Source of the DNA: Georgenia daeguensis | GTDB lineage: Bacteria > Actinomycetota > Actinomycetes > Actinomycetales > Actinomycetaceae | Assembly: GCF_039537705.1 (NCBI RefSeq) | Contig: NZ_BAABBA010000003.1 | Span: 124,001-188,000, forward strand | Length of the DNA: 64,000 nucleotides | Direction of reading: 5' to 3' | Translations under genes and position numbers: made by a program | The notes under the pieces: generated by a model | What the model was told of the DNA's origin: nothing | Database searches by the model: none | The model's input: the letters and a program-made list of their open reading frames with translations, nothing else | Shown here: one piece after another, positions 8,842 to 17,368 of the stretch | Layout: the number at the start of each line of letters is the position of its first letter | How positions within the stretch are numbered: position 1 is the stretch's first letter

Positions 8842-9081
8842 TCAGGTGGTGGTGGTGGTGGTGCCGCTCTGGCCCGACGGCACGGCGAGCTGCCCGGTGA
8901 TCTTGTCGAAGAGGGCATCGAGCTGGGTGCCGAGCAGGGCGACAGCAACGATGATCGCGACAGCGATCAGGCCGACGAGAAGGCCGTACTCGACGGCGGT
9001 GGCGCCACGGTCCTTGCGACCCTCGAAGCGGTCGCCTATGACTGTGAACAGGGTGGTGAAGAATGCGGCTGCACGGTTCAT
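8842..9081 (-). CDS. flp: Flp family type IVb major pilin
   Basis: 79 residues. Leader with RFEGRKDRG, then ATAVEYGLLVGLIAVAII, the diagnostic Flp motif with Glu5 and Tyr6 of the mature pilin; cleavage would follow the Gly of DRG. It is the structural subunit of the Tad adhesive pilus. ATG 9081 follows an AGGGAG ribosome site at suitable distance. The protein ends in six consecutive threonines, encoded by six ACC codons (a triplet repeat at 8845-8862), an unusual tail for this family and a possible O-glycosylation or length-variable site. It is the first gene of the operon. Confidence 0.9.
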   Translation of the reverse strand: MNRAAAFFTTLFTVIGDRFEGRKDRGATAVEYGLLVGLIAVAIIVAVALLGTQLDALFDKITGQLAVPSGQSGTTTTTT

Positions 9082-9495
9082 TTCTGAACTCCCTATGAGG
9101 TTGGTCAGCTCCGGAGGGGGTCCAGAGCCAGGGGGCACACGCTCGGAGCAGGGGGATGAACCGGCGTGCTGATTGAGATTCGCAGAACTTTTCGTATCCT
9201 GCAACCACTTTGGGCGTGTGAACTTGCGGATGATGCACGGTCTGCTACGGGCCTCACCCTCGCCTCACCCTTGATCACCCGGTCGAGCCCATCCTTCATC
9301 CGCTCAATCTCGCGGTTCCGGAGCCCAGACAGCGTCCTGATCCCTCTGGTAAGAAGGTTGTCTGGAGAGGGCCTGTGTAACGAACGCAACAGCGGCCGTA
9401 ACGAGGACTTAGGGCTCTCTCAGTCCCGGGGGAGACGCCCAGTTCGGGTGCCGAGGAGAAGTGCCGATACCGAAACTCCACCCGTGAGGACTCCC
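9082..9495. other. Intergenic region between the Tad operon and tetR
   Basis: 414 bp between two divergent genes, with no coding sequence I can support. It must hold the promoters of both. A candidate minus-strand promoter for the pilin operon is TTGCAG (9207-9202) with GAATCT 17 nt further on, about 100 nt before the pilin start; the -10 match is weak. A candidate plus-strand pair is TTGAGA (9173) and TATCCT (9195). No convincing operator palindrome for the TetR protein was seen. Confidence 0.4.
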
Positions 9496-10146
9496 ATGAG
9501 CGACTCCGCAGAGATGGGTCTTCGAGCGCTGAAGAAGCAGATGACCCACGAGGCCATCGCTGAAGCGGCGCTCAAGCTCACGCTCGAGAAGGGGCTGGAC
9601 CACGTCACGATCGACGAGATCGCCAAGCAGGCGTTCGTCTCGCCCCGGACGTTCTCCAACTACTTCTCCTGCAAGGAGGAGGCGGTGGTGGCCGCGGACG
9701 ACCACTACACCGACGAGGTCGTGGCCGACCTGGCGCGGCGGCCGGCGGACGAGCCGCCGCTCGACTCCCTCCGGCACGTCCTGGTCGACCTCGCTCGGTC
9801 GCAGTCGCGCCAGCAACTGCGCGCGTACGTCGAGCGGGTCCAGCTGGAGGACCAGTACCCCACGCTGCGACCGTTCCGGATGGCGCAGTACGAGCAACTC
9901 GAGGAAGCGCTGCGCGGGGCGATCGCCGAGCGCACCGGCACGAACGTAGCGAGCGACCTCTACCCGTGGCTGGCCGCTGCAGCAGCCGTCAACATCATCA
10001 AGACCACCACGCGGCTATGGGGGAGGCCCACCGCGGCCCGGGTCCGGCTGATCGAGAAGATCGAGGGCGCCTTCGACCAGATCGCGGCCGGGCTGCCCGC
10101 GCCGACCTCGGGCACCGAAGCGCCGGCATCCAAGGCGCTGAAGTAG
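9496..10146 (+). CDS. TetR family transcriptional regulator
   Basis: 216 residues. The N-terminal TetR helix-turn-helix is clear (EAIAEAALKLTLEKGLDHVTIDEIAKQ followed by FVSPRTFSNYFSCKEE, residues 14-65); the C-terminal ligand domain is helical and not assignable, though it resembles regulators with MftR-like C-terminal domains. It should be a repressor of nearby or distant genes; its target is unknown. ATG 9496 follows GAGGA at 9486-9490. The codon composition jumps to the GC-rich style of the chromosome at this gene, compared with the Tad operon next door. Confidence 0.87.
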   Translation: MSDSAEMGLRALKKQMTHEAIAEAALKLTLEKGLDHVTIDEIAKQAFVSPRTFSNYFSCKEEAVVAADDHYTDEVVADLARRPADEPPLDSLRHVLVDLARSQSRQQLRAYVERVQLEDQYPTLRPFRMAQYEQLEEALRGAIAERTGTNVASDLYPWLAAAAAVNIIKTTTRLWGRPTAARVRLIEKIEGAFDQIAAGLPAPTSGTEAPASKALK

Positions 10147-10156
10147 AGAACGACAA

Positions 10157-10190
10157 AGCCCCTGGCCGCGTTTCCGCGGAACCAGGGGCT
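10157..10190. terminator. Bidirectional terminator between tetR and tRNA-Leu
   Basis: Hairpin with outer arms AGCCCCTGG/CCAGGGGCT and inner arms CCGCG/CGCGG. It begins 11 bp after the tetR stop. On the minus strand it is followed by TTT, so it can also end the convergent tRNA transcript. Confidence 0.7.
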
Positions 10191-10211
10191 CGTCGTCGCT
10201 GTCTCAACGAG

Positions 10212-10297
10212 TGTCCGGAGGGGGACTTGAACCCCCACGCCCGATAAAGGGCACTAGCACCTCAAGCTAGCGCGTCTGCCTATTCCGCCACCCGGAC
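10212..10297 (-). tRNA. tRNA-Leu (anticodon GAG)
   Basis: An 86-nt tRNA read on the minus strand: acceptor stem GTCCGGG with its partner TCCGGAC, anticodon stem CTAGC/GCTAG enclosing TTGAGGT (anticodon GAG), a long variable arm (TGCCCTTTATCGGGCG) as expected for leucine, and a T arm GGGGGTTCAAGTCCCCC. The discriminator base is A at 10212 and CCA is not encoded. It decodes CUC, a very common leucine codon in this genome. Confidence 0.93.
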
Positions 10298-10436
10298 AGG
10301 TGGTGCTTCGCCTCGCGAACTCGGCCTTCCGGCGTCGTTCACCCGGCTGGGCAACGACGAAAAAGATAGCACGGGGGAGAGGCGCTCCTCGACCACGGAG
10401 GGCCGCTCCGGCGTCGTTCGTGAGCGAAGCCACACC

Positions 10437-11297
10437 TCAGAACACCGGCTTGCCCCCGGTCACCCCGAGCACCGTGCCGGAGACGTAGCTGGCCTCGTCG
10501 CTCGCCAGGTACACGAACGCCGTCGCCACCTCGATCGGCTGCCCGGGACGACCGAGCGGGGTGTCCATACCGAAGTCCTTCACGCTCGGCTTGGTCGCCG
10601 GCTGCAGCGGCGTCCAGATCGGCCCCGGCGCCACGGCGTTGACCCGGATGCCACGCGGGCCAAGCTCCGCAGCCAGGTTCACGGTCGCGTTGTTGATGGC
10701 GGCCTTGGTGGAGGCGTAGTCGAGCAGCGTCTCCGAGGGCTGGAACGCCTGGATGGACGCGCAGTTGATGACGCTCGACCCCTTCTTGAGGTGGGGGAGC
10801 AGCGCCTTGGTGAGGAAGAAGATGGAGTAGATGTTCGTCTCGAACGTCTGGCGGATCTGCTCCTCGCTGATCTTCTCGAGCCCCTCCTGCGCCATCTGGT
10901 AGCCGGCGTTGTTCACCAGGATGTCGACCCCGCCGAGGCCCTTGACGGCCGCCTCGGCGAGCTCGATGTTGGCCTGCTCGGTGCGCTGGTCGGTGGGGCA
11001 CAGGACGCACGTCCGGCCGGCGGCCTCGACCTGCTTCTTGGTCTCCTCGGCGTCGTCCTGCTCCTGGGGGAGGTAGGCGATGGCGACGTCGGCGCCCTCC
11101 TTGGCGAAGGCGATCGCGGTGGCGCGTCCGATGCCGGAGTCGCCGCCGGTGATCAGCGCCTTCTTGCCGACGAGGCGCTCGCGTCCCTTGTACGACGTCT
11201 CGCCGTGGTCCGGCACGGGCTCCAACGCGTCCGTGCGGCCGGGCCACTCCTGGCTCTGCTCGGGCAGGTTCTTGATCGACTCGGTGTCCACGTCCAT
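10437..11297 (-). CDS. SDR family oxidoreductase (general-stress type, YghA/YdaD-like)
   Basis: 286 residues. The N-terminal 40 residues are the extension seen in stress-induced SDRs such as Bacillus subtilis YdaD (SQEWPGRTDALEPVPDHGE). The Rossmann motif GGDSGIGRA, the NNAG motif (LVNNAGYQMA) and the catalytic Ser-Tyr-Lys set (INCASIQAF, YASTKAA) are intact, so it should be an active NAD(P)-dependent dehydrogenase of unknown substrate. Start ATG 11297. It is divergent from the GNAT-MazG gene with 78 bp between the starts. The 139 bp after its stop up to the tRNA hold nothing recognisable. Confidence 0.86.
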   Translation of the reverse strand: MDVDTESIKNLPEQSQEWPGRTDALEPVPDHGETSYKGRERLVGKKALITGGDSGIGRATAIAFAKEGADVAIAYLPQEQDDAEETKKQVEAAGRTCVLCPTDQRTEQANIELAEAAVKGLGGVDILVNNAGYQMAQEGLEKISEEQIRQTFETNIYSIFFLTKALLPHLKKGSSVINCASIQAFQPSETLLDYASTKAAINNATVNLAAELGPRGIRVNAVAPGPIWTPLQPATKPSVKDFGMDTPLGRPGQPIEVATAFVYLASDEASYVSGTVLGVTGGKPVF

Positions 11298-11375
11298 GGT
11301 CCCCAGGCTGGTGCAGCCCGCCGCGCTCCGCACGCCGAGCCGGGACGTCGGCGGCACCAAGTACGGTCGTCTCCC

Positions 11376-12455
11376 ATGGACCGCTTCGATCTCCGCTCGG
11401 CCGACGGCACCCTCGTGCTCTCCGCCCCCACCTCCGCAGACATCGACCGCATCGCCGAGATCTGCGTGGACCCGGAGATCCAGCGGTTCACCACCGTCCC
11501 CAGCCCCTACACGCGCGGCGACGCCGCCACCTTCGTCACCAGCGTGGTGCCAGAGGGCTGGCAGAAGGGCGCCCCGACCTGGGCCATCCGCACGGTGGCC
11601 GATGGCGGGGACCGGCTCGTCGGCATGGTCGACCTGCACGACGTCGCCCACGGCCGGGCAGAGATCGGGTACTGGATGGCGCCCGATGCCCGCGGCAACG
11701 GTCACCTCTCACGCGCGATCGAGCTCGTCCTCGACGTCGCGTTCGGCCGGCTGGGGCTCGTGCTGGTCCACTGGCGCGCCGACGTCGGCAACTGGGCCTC
11801 GTGGCGCGCCGTCTGGCGGCACGGCTTCCGCAAGGAGGGCACGGTCCGCGGCCTCAACGTCACCCGCGAGGAGCTCAAGGACGCCTGGATCGGCTCCCTG
11901 CACAAGGAAGACCCCCGCGCCCCCGTCGCGCCGTGGGACGGCCCGGAGACGACGGCGGAACCGGCGGCCGCCGTCGCGTCGCCCTCGTCGCGGGACCCGG
12001 AGGCGCTGGTGCGCCAGTTCCACGACACCTACGCCCTCCCCGTGGTCAGCGACCCGCCGAGCGTGGACCGCGACCGCGTCCACATGCGCATGGCCCTGGT
12101 GGCCGAGGAGCTCGCCGAGCTCGTCGAGGCCGTGTACGGGGAGGCGGCCGGCGCGGAGATGTCCGCGGCGTTCACCCGCGCCGTGGCAGCCGACGACGGC
12201 ACGCGCGACACCGTCGAGGCGGCCGACGCATTGGGGGACCTCACGTACGTCATCTACGGCATGGCGTTGGAGTGCGGCATCCCGCTGGAGGACGTGCTCG
12301 CCGAGATCCAGGCGTCGAACCTGTCCAAGCTGGGGGAGGACGGCAAGCCGATCTACCGCGAGGACGGCAAGGTGCTCAAGGGGCCGGGCTTCTTCCCGCC
12401 GGACATCGCCGGCGTGCTCGCCCGGCACGGCTACCGCCCGCCGTCGCGATCCTGA
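11376..12455 (+). CDS. GNAT acetyltransferase fused to a MazG-like nucleotide pyrophosphohydrolase
   Basis: 359 residues in two domains. Residues 1-185 are a GNAT domain of the RimJ/RimL type (GYWMAPDARGNGHLSRAIEL contains the acetyl-CoA binding R-x-x-G-x-G/A loop). After an Ala/Pro-rich linker, residues 205-345 are a MazG/PRA-PH-like all-alpha pyrophosphohydrolase: EELAELVEAV (ExxE) and EAADALGDL (ExxD) are its metal-binding motifs, followed by NLSKLGEDGKPIYREDGK, typical of stand-alone phosphoribosyl-ATP pyrophosphatase-like enzymes. The frame is continuous, so this is a real fusion unless a sequencing error joins two genes. A TACGGT box lies 8 nt before ATG 11376, suggesting a leaderless mRNA. 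Confidence 0.82.
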   Translation: MDRFDLRSADGTLVLSAPTSADIDRIAEICVDPEIQRFTTVPSPYTRGDAATFVTSVVPEGWQKGAPTWAIRTVADGGDRLVGMVDLHDVAHGRAEIGYWMAPDARGNGHLSRAIELVLDVAFGRLGLVLVHWRADVGNWASWRAVWRHGFRKEGTVRGLNVTREELKDAWIGSLHKEDPRAPVAPWDGPETTAEPAAAVASPSSRDPEALVRQFHDTYALPVVSDPPSVDRDRVHMRMALVAEELAELVEAVYGEAAGAEMSAAFTRAVAADDGTRDTVEAADALGDLTYVIYGMALECGIPLEDVLAEIQASNLSKLGEDGKPIYREDGKVLKGPGFFPPDIAGVLARHGYRPPSRS

Positions 12456-12504
12456 GCAGCCGTCCTTTCGGACGATGGGGGTGACAGGCGGCACAATGTT
12501 CCGC

Positions 12505-14622
12505 ATGTCCGACGTCACGGCCCTGGCCGACACCAAGCTCGATCCCGCCAACCCGTTCGCGGCGCCGTCGTCGCTGCCCTACGGGCTGCCCGACTTCGCC
12601 GCCGTGCGGATCGAGCACTTCCGGCCCGCGGTCGCGGCCGGCATCGCCGCGCAGCGCGCCGAGTGGGAGGCCGTCGCCACGGACCCGACCGTGGCGGACG
12701 TGGTCAACACCCTCGACGCGCTCGAACGCTCGGGCGAGCTGCTGCGCAGGGTGCTGGTCGTCTTCCACACGCTGGCGTCGTCGGTCGGCGGGGACGAGAT
12801 CCACGAGATCGAGTCGGAGATCGCCCCGCAGCTCGCCGCCCACGGCGACGCGTTCTGGCTCGACCGCCGGATCTACCAGCGCCTGGAGTCGCTCGCCAGC
12901 GCCACCCCGCTGCTCGACCTCGACGCCGAGACCACGTGGCTGCTGGAGAACTACCGCAAGAACTTCGTCCGCGCCGGCATCCGCCTGGACGACGCCGGCA
13001 TGGACCAACTCCGCGAGCTCAACTCCCGCCTGGTCACCCTGGAGACCGAGTTCTCCCAGCGCGTCGTCAAGGCCATGGAGGCCGGCGCCGTCGAGGTCGA
13101 GGACCCCGCCCGGCTCGCGGGCCTGGATGAGGGCACCCTGGCGGGGCTGGCCCGCAACGCCGCCGACCGCGGCGTCGCCGTCAACCACCTCGTCACCCTC
13201 ATGCTGCCCACGCAGCAGCCGCTGCTCACGCGCCTGACCGACCGCGAGCTGCGCGCCCAGCTGCTGGCCGCCTCCGAGCAGCGGGGGACCGGCGTCGACG
13301 CCGACTCCGACACCCGCGCCATCATCCTCGAGGTCGCCCGCCTGCGCGCCGAGCGAGCCCGGCTGCTCGGCTACGACCACCACGCGGCCTACATAGCCGA
13401 GGACGGCACCGCCGCGACCACGCCGGCCGTCAACGAGATGCTCGCCCGGCTCGCCGCCCCGGCCGCGCGCAACGCCCGCAAGGAGGCCGACGAGCTGCAG
13501 GAGCTGCTCGACGCCGACCCCGACGTCCCGGCCGGCGCCACCCTGCGCGCCGCGGACTGGTCGTACTACTCCGAGCGGCTCCGCAAAGAGCGCTACAGCA
13601 TCGACGACTCCGTCCTCGCGCCCTACCTGGAGCTGAACCGGGTGCTCGACGACGGCGTCTTCTACGCCGCCAACCGGCTCTACGGCATCACTTTCCACGA
13701 GCGGGCGGACCTGGCCGGCTACGCCGACGGCGTGCGCGTCTGGGAGGTCAAGGAGGAGGACGGCACCGGCCTCGGGCTGTTCGTCGGGGACTACTACGCC
13801 CGCGTCGGCAAGCGGGGCGGGGCGTGGATGCACAATCTCGTGGACCAGTCCCACCTGACCGGCCGAAAGCCGGTCGTCGTCAACAACCTCAACCTCACGC
13901 CGCCGCCCGCCGGCGAGCCGACCCTGCTCACGTGGGACGAGGTGCGCACCTGCTTCCACGAGTTCGGGCACGCGCTGCACGGCCTGTTCTCGGACGTGAG
14001 GTACCCGACGCTCTCGGGCACCTCGGTGCCGCGCGACTTCGTCGAGTACCCCTCGCAGGTCAACGAGATGTGGATGGCGAACCCCGACGTCGTCGGCCGG
14101 TTCGCGCGCCACCACGAGACCGGCGAGCCCCTGCCCGCCGAGCTGCTCGAGAAGGTGCTCGCCGTCGCCGGGTACGGCGAGGGCTTCGCCACCACCGAGT
14201 ACCTTGGCGCCGCGCTGCTGGACCAGGCGTGGCACCAGGTCACGCCCGAGCAGGTGCCCACCGAGGTGGACGACGTCGCCGCCTTCGAGCGCGAGGCCCT
14301 CCAGCGCGCCGGGGTCGGCCTCGAGCTCGTGCCGCCGCGCTACCGCTCCACCTACTTCAACCACACCTTCGGGGGCGGCTACGACGCCGGGTACTACTCC
14401 TACATCTGGTCCGAGGTGCTCGACGCCGACACCGTCGAGTGGTTCACCACCGAGGGCGACATCGACGGCGACGGAGGCCTGAACCGCACCGCCGGGCAGC
14501 GGTTCCGTGACACGCTGCTCTCGCGGGGCTACTCGCAGGACGCGCTGCAGTCGTTCCGCGACCTGCGGGGCCGCGACGCCCGCATCGATCCGCTGCTCGC
14601 GCGGCGGCGGCTGACGGACTGA
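12505..14622 (+). CDS. M3 family metallopeptidase (oligopeptidase A / peptidyl-dipeptidase Dcp type)
   Basis: About 705 residues, the usual length for M3A peptidases. The zinc site is CFHEFGHALHGLF (HExxH) near residue 490, with the downstream EYPSQVNEMW segment carrying the third ligand region, and the substrate-binding THPHT-like part is replaced by FNHTFGGGYDAGYYSY near the C-terminus, as is normal in the family. It is a cytosolic peptidase that trims oligopeptides. Two starts are possible, ATG 12496 and ATG 12505; 12505 gives the more typical MSDVTALADTKLDPANPF. Confidence 0.92.
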   Translation: MSDVTALADTKLDPANPFAAPSSLPYGLPDFAAVRIEHFRPAVAAGIAAQRAEWEAVATDPTVADVVNTLDALERSGELLRRVLVVFHTLASSVGGDEIHEIESEIAPQLAAHGDAFWLDRRIYQRLESLASATPLLDLDAETTWLLENYRKNFVRAGIRLDDAGMDQLRELNSRLVTLETEFSQRVVKAMEAGAVEVEDPARLAGLDEGTLAGLARNAADRGVAVNHLVTLMLPTQQPLLTRLTDRELRAQLLAASEQRGTGVDADSDTRAIILEVARLRAERARLLGYDHHAAYIAEDGTAATTPAVNEMLARLAAPAARNARKEADELQELLDADPDVPAGATLRAADWSYYSERLRKERYSIDDSVLAPYLELNRVLDDGVFYAANRLYGITFHERADLAGYADGVRVWEVKEEDGTGLGLFVGDYYARVGKRGGAWMHNLVDQSHLTGRKPVVVNNLNLTPPPAGEPTLLTWDEVRTCFHEFGHALHGLFSDVRYPTLSGTSVPRDFVEYPSQVNEMWMANPDVVGRFARHHETGEPLPAELLEKVLAVAGYGEGFATTEYLGAALLDQAWHQVTPEQVPTEVDDVAAFEREALQRAGVGLELVPPRYRSTYFNHTFGGGYDAGYYSYIWSEVLDADTVEWFTTEGDIDGDGGLNRTAGQRFRDTLLSRGYSQDALQSFRDLRGRDARIDPLLARRRLTD

Positions 14623-14677
14623 CCGGACGACGGCGGCCGGGCAGCGGCGCGCCGACGGGCCGACCAAGGAGGCGCGC

Positions 14678-15343
14678 GTGCGGAGGTCCGGATCGCCGTC
14701 GTGGAGCCTCAGCGTCTCGGACGCGGCCACGCTCGACCTGGCGCTGTTCGTTCGCGACGCCGTGGGGCTGGACACCTCTGACGACCCGTTGGCGCCGCCA
14801 CCGCTTGCGTCCCGGCCGCCGGACCACAGCGACCTGCTCGACGGGCAGTCGCGCACAGAGGTCGCCCGGCAGTGGGCTGCATGGTGGCGGGCCGCCCTGG
14901 CGTTCGAGACGCGGTGGCGCCGCGCAGCATCAGGTTCGGATCTGCGGAGTTGGGTGGCTGCCCGCGAGGAGGACGAGGCTCGTACCGTCGGAACGGCGCC
15001 CGACTTCGCGGTGCTGGCCGGCAGTCCGGAACTGCAGCAGGTGGTCGTGGCGCTCCACGAAGAAGCGAGGCGCTGGCCTGGTCGAGCAGACGGCGACCGC
15101 GAGCCAGACTCGCGCTACGAGCTCACGCGCACCATCGCCGAGGAGACGATCGGGCGGTACGGCGTCTCGCCGGACCGGGTCAACGGCATCGTGCTGGTTG
15201 TTCTCGTCGGCGGCGTCTGGTGGCGGTCGGTGGAGCCCGGCGTCGTGGTGTGCTCGGCTGCCGCTCTCAAGGACGCCCGGACGACGGCGGAGCTGCTGCG
15301 GGAGGCGTTCGAGTCCGGTCTGGCGGGGCCGTCGGGGCGTTGA
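14678..15343 (+). CDS. Hypothetical protein
   Basis: 221 residues, start GTG 14678 with a good AAGGAGG site at 14666-14672. It is soluble, mildly acidic, with tryptophan pairs (WAAWWRAALAF, GVWWRSVEPGVVV) and alternating helix and strand. I do not recognise the family. It lies 55 bp downstream of the M3 peptidase gene on the same strand and may be cotranscribed with it. The GC content looks somewhat lower than in the peptidase gene. Confidence 0.6.
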   Translation: MRRSGSPSWSLSVSDAATLDLALFVRDAVGLDTSDDPLAPPPLASRPPDHSDLLDGQSRTEVARQWAAWWRAALAFETRWRRAASGSDLRSWVAAREEDEARTVGTAPDFAVLAGSPELQQVVVALHEEARRWPGRADGDREPDSRYELTRTIAEETIGRYGVSPDRVNGIVLVVLVGGVWWRSVEPGVVVCSAAALKDARTTAELLREAFESGLAGPSGR

Positions 15344-15477
15344 ACGCCTCGCTGGCCTGCGACGACATCCTCGTTTAGGACGTTGAACGCTTGAAAGGCC
15401 GTGTGGCCTGATGCTGACGACCTAGCGTCGAGATGCGCCCTACCTCCGGGCCCTCTCGACGACGAAGGACTCCCCCC
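15344..15477. other. Intergenic region with an imperfect direct repeat before the PxKF-protein gene
   Basis: 134 bp. GTTGAACGC occurs twice (about 15340 and 15381), each followed within 10-20 bp by GGCC-TG. The second copy is part of a small inverted motif (AGGCCGTGTGGCCT). This may be the promoter or operator region of the secreted protein gene at 15478; no firm -35/-10 pair is visible. Confidence 0.3.
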
Positions 15478-17229
15478 ATGCGCAGGACACGACGCCTTGT
15501 CGCCGCAGCCGCGGCGGTTCCCCTCCTCCTCGGCTGGATGGCCGGCTCCGCCATGGCCGACGACATCTTCAACAGCCTCGACGCAAGCATCGACGCGACG
15601 GCCGAGACCATGGCCTTGAACGTCGGTCGCGTCAACGGAACCACCGCCTTGTACGTCAAGCCAGCCAATGGTGACGGGAAGAACGGGTGCAACCTATCGG
15701 GTAGCACCACACTCAGCCTGGACGTGACCTCCTCCGACGCTGCAGTGGCCACGGTGTTGCCCGGCTCCGTAACGTTCACCAATTGCGACGATTCCAAGAC
15801 GCTGACCGTGACGCCGATCGCCGCGGGAACCGCCACGATCTCCGTCCGCCAGGTCTCCAACTCGACGGGCGGAACGTTCAACCTGGCACCCGCCACGTTC
15901 ACGGTTCAGGTCGCCCCGCCCGCCAACACGGCACCGCAGATCGTCATCGAGGGCGTCACCGGCGGCGCCAGCTACGCCAAGGGTGCCGTCCCGGCCGCCA
16001 CCTGCATGGTCACCGACGCCGAGGACGGTGTGACGACGTTCGCCGCCACCGTGAGCGACGTCAGCGGGCCGCACTCGGCCGACGGCATCGGCGAGCAGAC
16101 TGCCAGCTGCTCTTACACCGACGCGGGCGGGCTCAAGGTGGTCGCCTCCGAGACCTACGGCATCGTCGACCCGAGCGCGCCAGTGATCACCGCCGTGCTC
16201 AGCCCCGCCGAGCCGGACGGCAACGAGGGCTGGTACACCGGTGACGTCTCGGTCACCTGGCAGGTCGACGAGCCGGAGTCTCCCAGCTCGCTCGAGCTGA
16301 CCGGGTGCGAGCCCCAAGAGATCACCTCGGACCAAGCGGCCACCGACTACACCTGCGCGGCCACGAGCGCGGGCGGGAAGGCAGAACTCCAGACGGTCTC
16401 CATCAAGCGCGACGCCACCGGCCCGGTCATCACTCTCAGTGACGTCTCCGGAACGCAGGGGCAGAACGGCTGGTACACCTCGGACGTGACGGGAACATTC
16501 ACCGCCACTGACGCCCTCTCCGGCCCGGCAACCACCAGCCAGGCGGCCACGACGAGCGGCGAGGGCGAGGTCGTGCTCACCAGCCCTGCCTTCTCCGACG
16601 TCGCCGGCAACACCACACCGCTGGGGGCGGTGACGCAGACCTACAACGTCGACAAGACCGCCCCGGCGACACCGACCTTCATCGGCGGCCCGACCGGCGA
16701 CTACTACTACGGCACCGGCCCGGATGCTCCCACCTGCACCGCCACCGACGAGGTGTCCGGCCTGGCCTCCTGCGACATCAGCGGCGGCGGGACGTCCGTG
16801 GGCACGCACACCTACACCGCGACGGCCAAGGACAACGCCGGTCACACCTCCACCGCGACGCTCACCTACGACGTCCTGGCGTGGAACCTGAAGGGCTTCA
16901 CCTCGCCGGTCAACATGGGCGGCGTCTGGAACACCGTCAAGGGCGGCAGCACCGTGCCGCTGAAGTTCGAGGTGTTCGCCGCTACGGAGCTGACGTCCAC
17001 GTCGGTCGTCAAGAGCTTCACCCAGAAGACTGTCGGCTGCCCCGGCAGCAGCGCGACGGTCGACGAGATCGAGCTGGTGACGACCGGCGGGACGAGCCTG
17101 CGCTACGACGCCACCGCCGGCCAGTTCGTGCAGAACTGGCAGACCCCGAAGAAGCCGGGCACGTGCTACGTGGTCACCATGACCACCCAGGACGGCTCCG
17201 CGATCACCGCCAACTTCCAGCTGAAGTAA
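15478..17229 (+). CDS. Secreted PxKF-domain protein with Ig/HYR-like repeats
   Basis: 583 residues with a signal peptide (RRTRRLVAAAAAVPLLLGW, cleavage after AMA near residue 28). Residues 30-145 are an Ig-like or BIG-like domain; residues 150-240 and 240-470 hold HYR-like or bacterial Ig repeats with paired GWYT(G/S)DV starts and regularly placed cysteines. The C-terminal 100 residues, with GGSTVPLKFEVF, are the PxKF domain. There is no LPxTG or membrane anchor, so it is probably released or held by its domains. Function unknown; likely a surface or adhesion protein. Start ATG 15478. Confidence 0.75.
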   Translation: MRRTRRLVAAAAAVPLLLGWMAGSAMADDIFNSLDASIDATAETMALNVGRVNGTTALYVKPANGDGKNGCNLSGSTTLSLDVTSSDAAVATVLPGSVTFTNCDDSKTLTVTPIAAGTATISVRQVSNSTGGTFNLAPATFTVQVAPPANTAPQIVIEGVTGGASYAKGAVPAATCMVTDAEDGVTTFAATVSDVSGPHSADGIGEQTASCSYTDAGGLKVVASETYGIVDPSAPVITAVLSPAEPDGNEGWYTGDVSVTWQVDEPESPSSLELTGCEPQEITSDQAATDYTCAATSAGGKAELQTVSIKRDATGPVITLSDVSGTQGQNGWYTSDVTGTFTATDALSGPATTSQAATTSGEGEVVLTSPAFSDVAGNTTPLGAVTQTYNVDKTAPATPTFIGGPTGDYYYGTGPDAPTCTATDEVSGLASCDISGGGTSVGTHTYTATAKDNAGHTSTATLTYDVLAWNLKGFTSPVNMGGVWNTVKGGSTVPLKFEVFAATELTSTSVVKSFTQKTVGCPGSSATVDEIELVTTGGTSLRYDATAGQFVQNWQTPKKPGTCYVVTMTTQDGSAITANFQLK

Positions 17230-17252
17230 CGGACAGCCGAGCGACGGCCAGC

Positions 17253-17289
17253 GAGGAGGTCCCCGCCGGTACTCCGGCGGGGATCTCCT
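17253..17289. terminator. Terminator hairpin after the PxKF-protein gene
   Basis: Stem AGGAG-GT-CCCCGCCGG / CCGGCGGGG-AT-CTCCT with a four-base loop, 24 bp after the stop. It lies between two convergent genes and probably serves the plus-strand gene; there is no long T run. Confidence 0.7.
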
Positions 17290-17368
17290 TGTGCACTGCG
17301 AAACTCCGCCGGGCAGCACATGGGTCGGGGGAGTCGGCCGACCGTCGGCCGCACACCCGAGCGGACCG

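Noticed and set aside
11080..12495. Upstream extension of the M3 peptidase frame over the GNAT-MazG gene
   Set aside because: The extension is Arg/Ser/Pro-rich noise in an alternative frame; the family start lies at 12496-12505.
12376..14856. An 826-codon open frame on the minus strand opposite the M3 peptidase
   Set aside because: Shadow frame; no domain, no ribosome site, and the plus-strand gene is certain.
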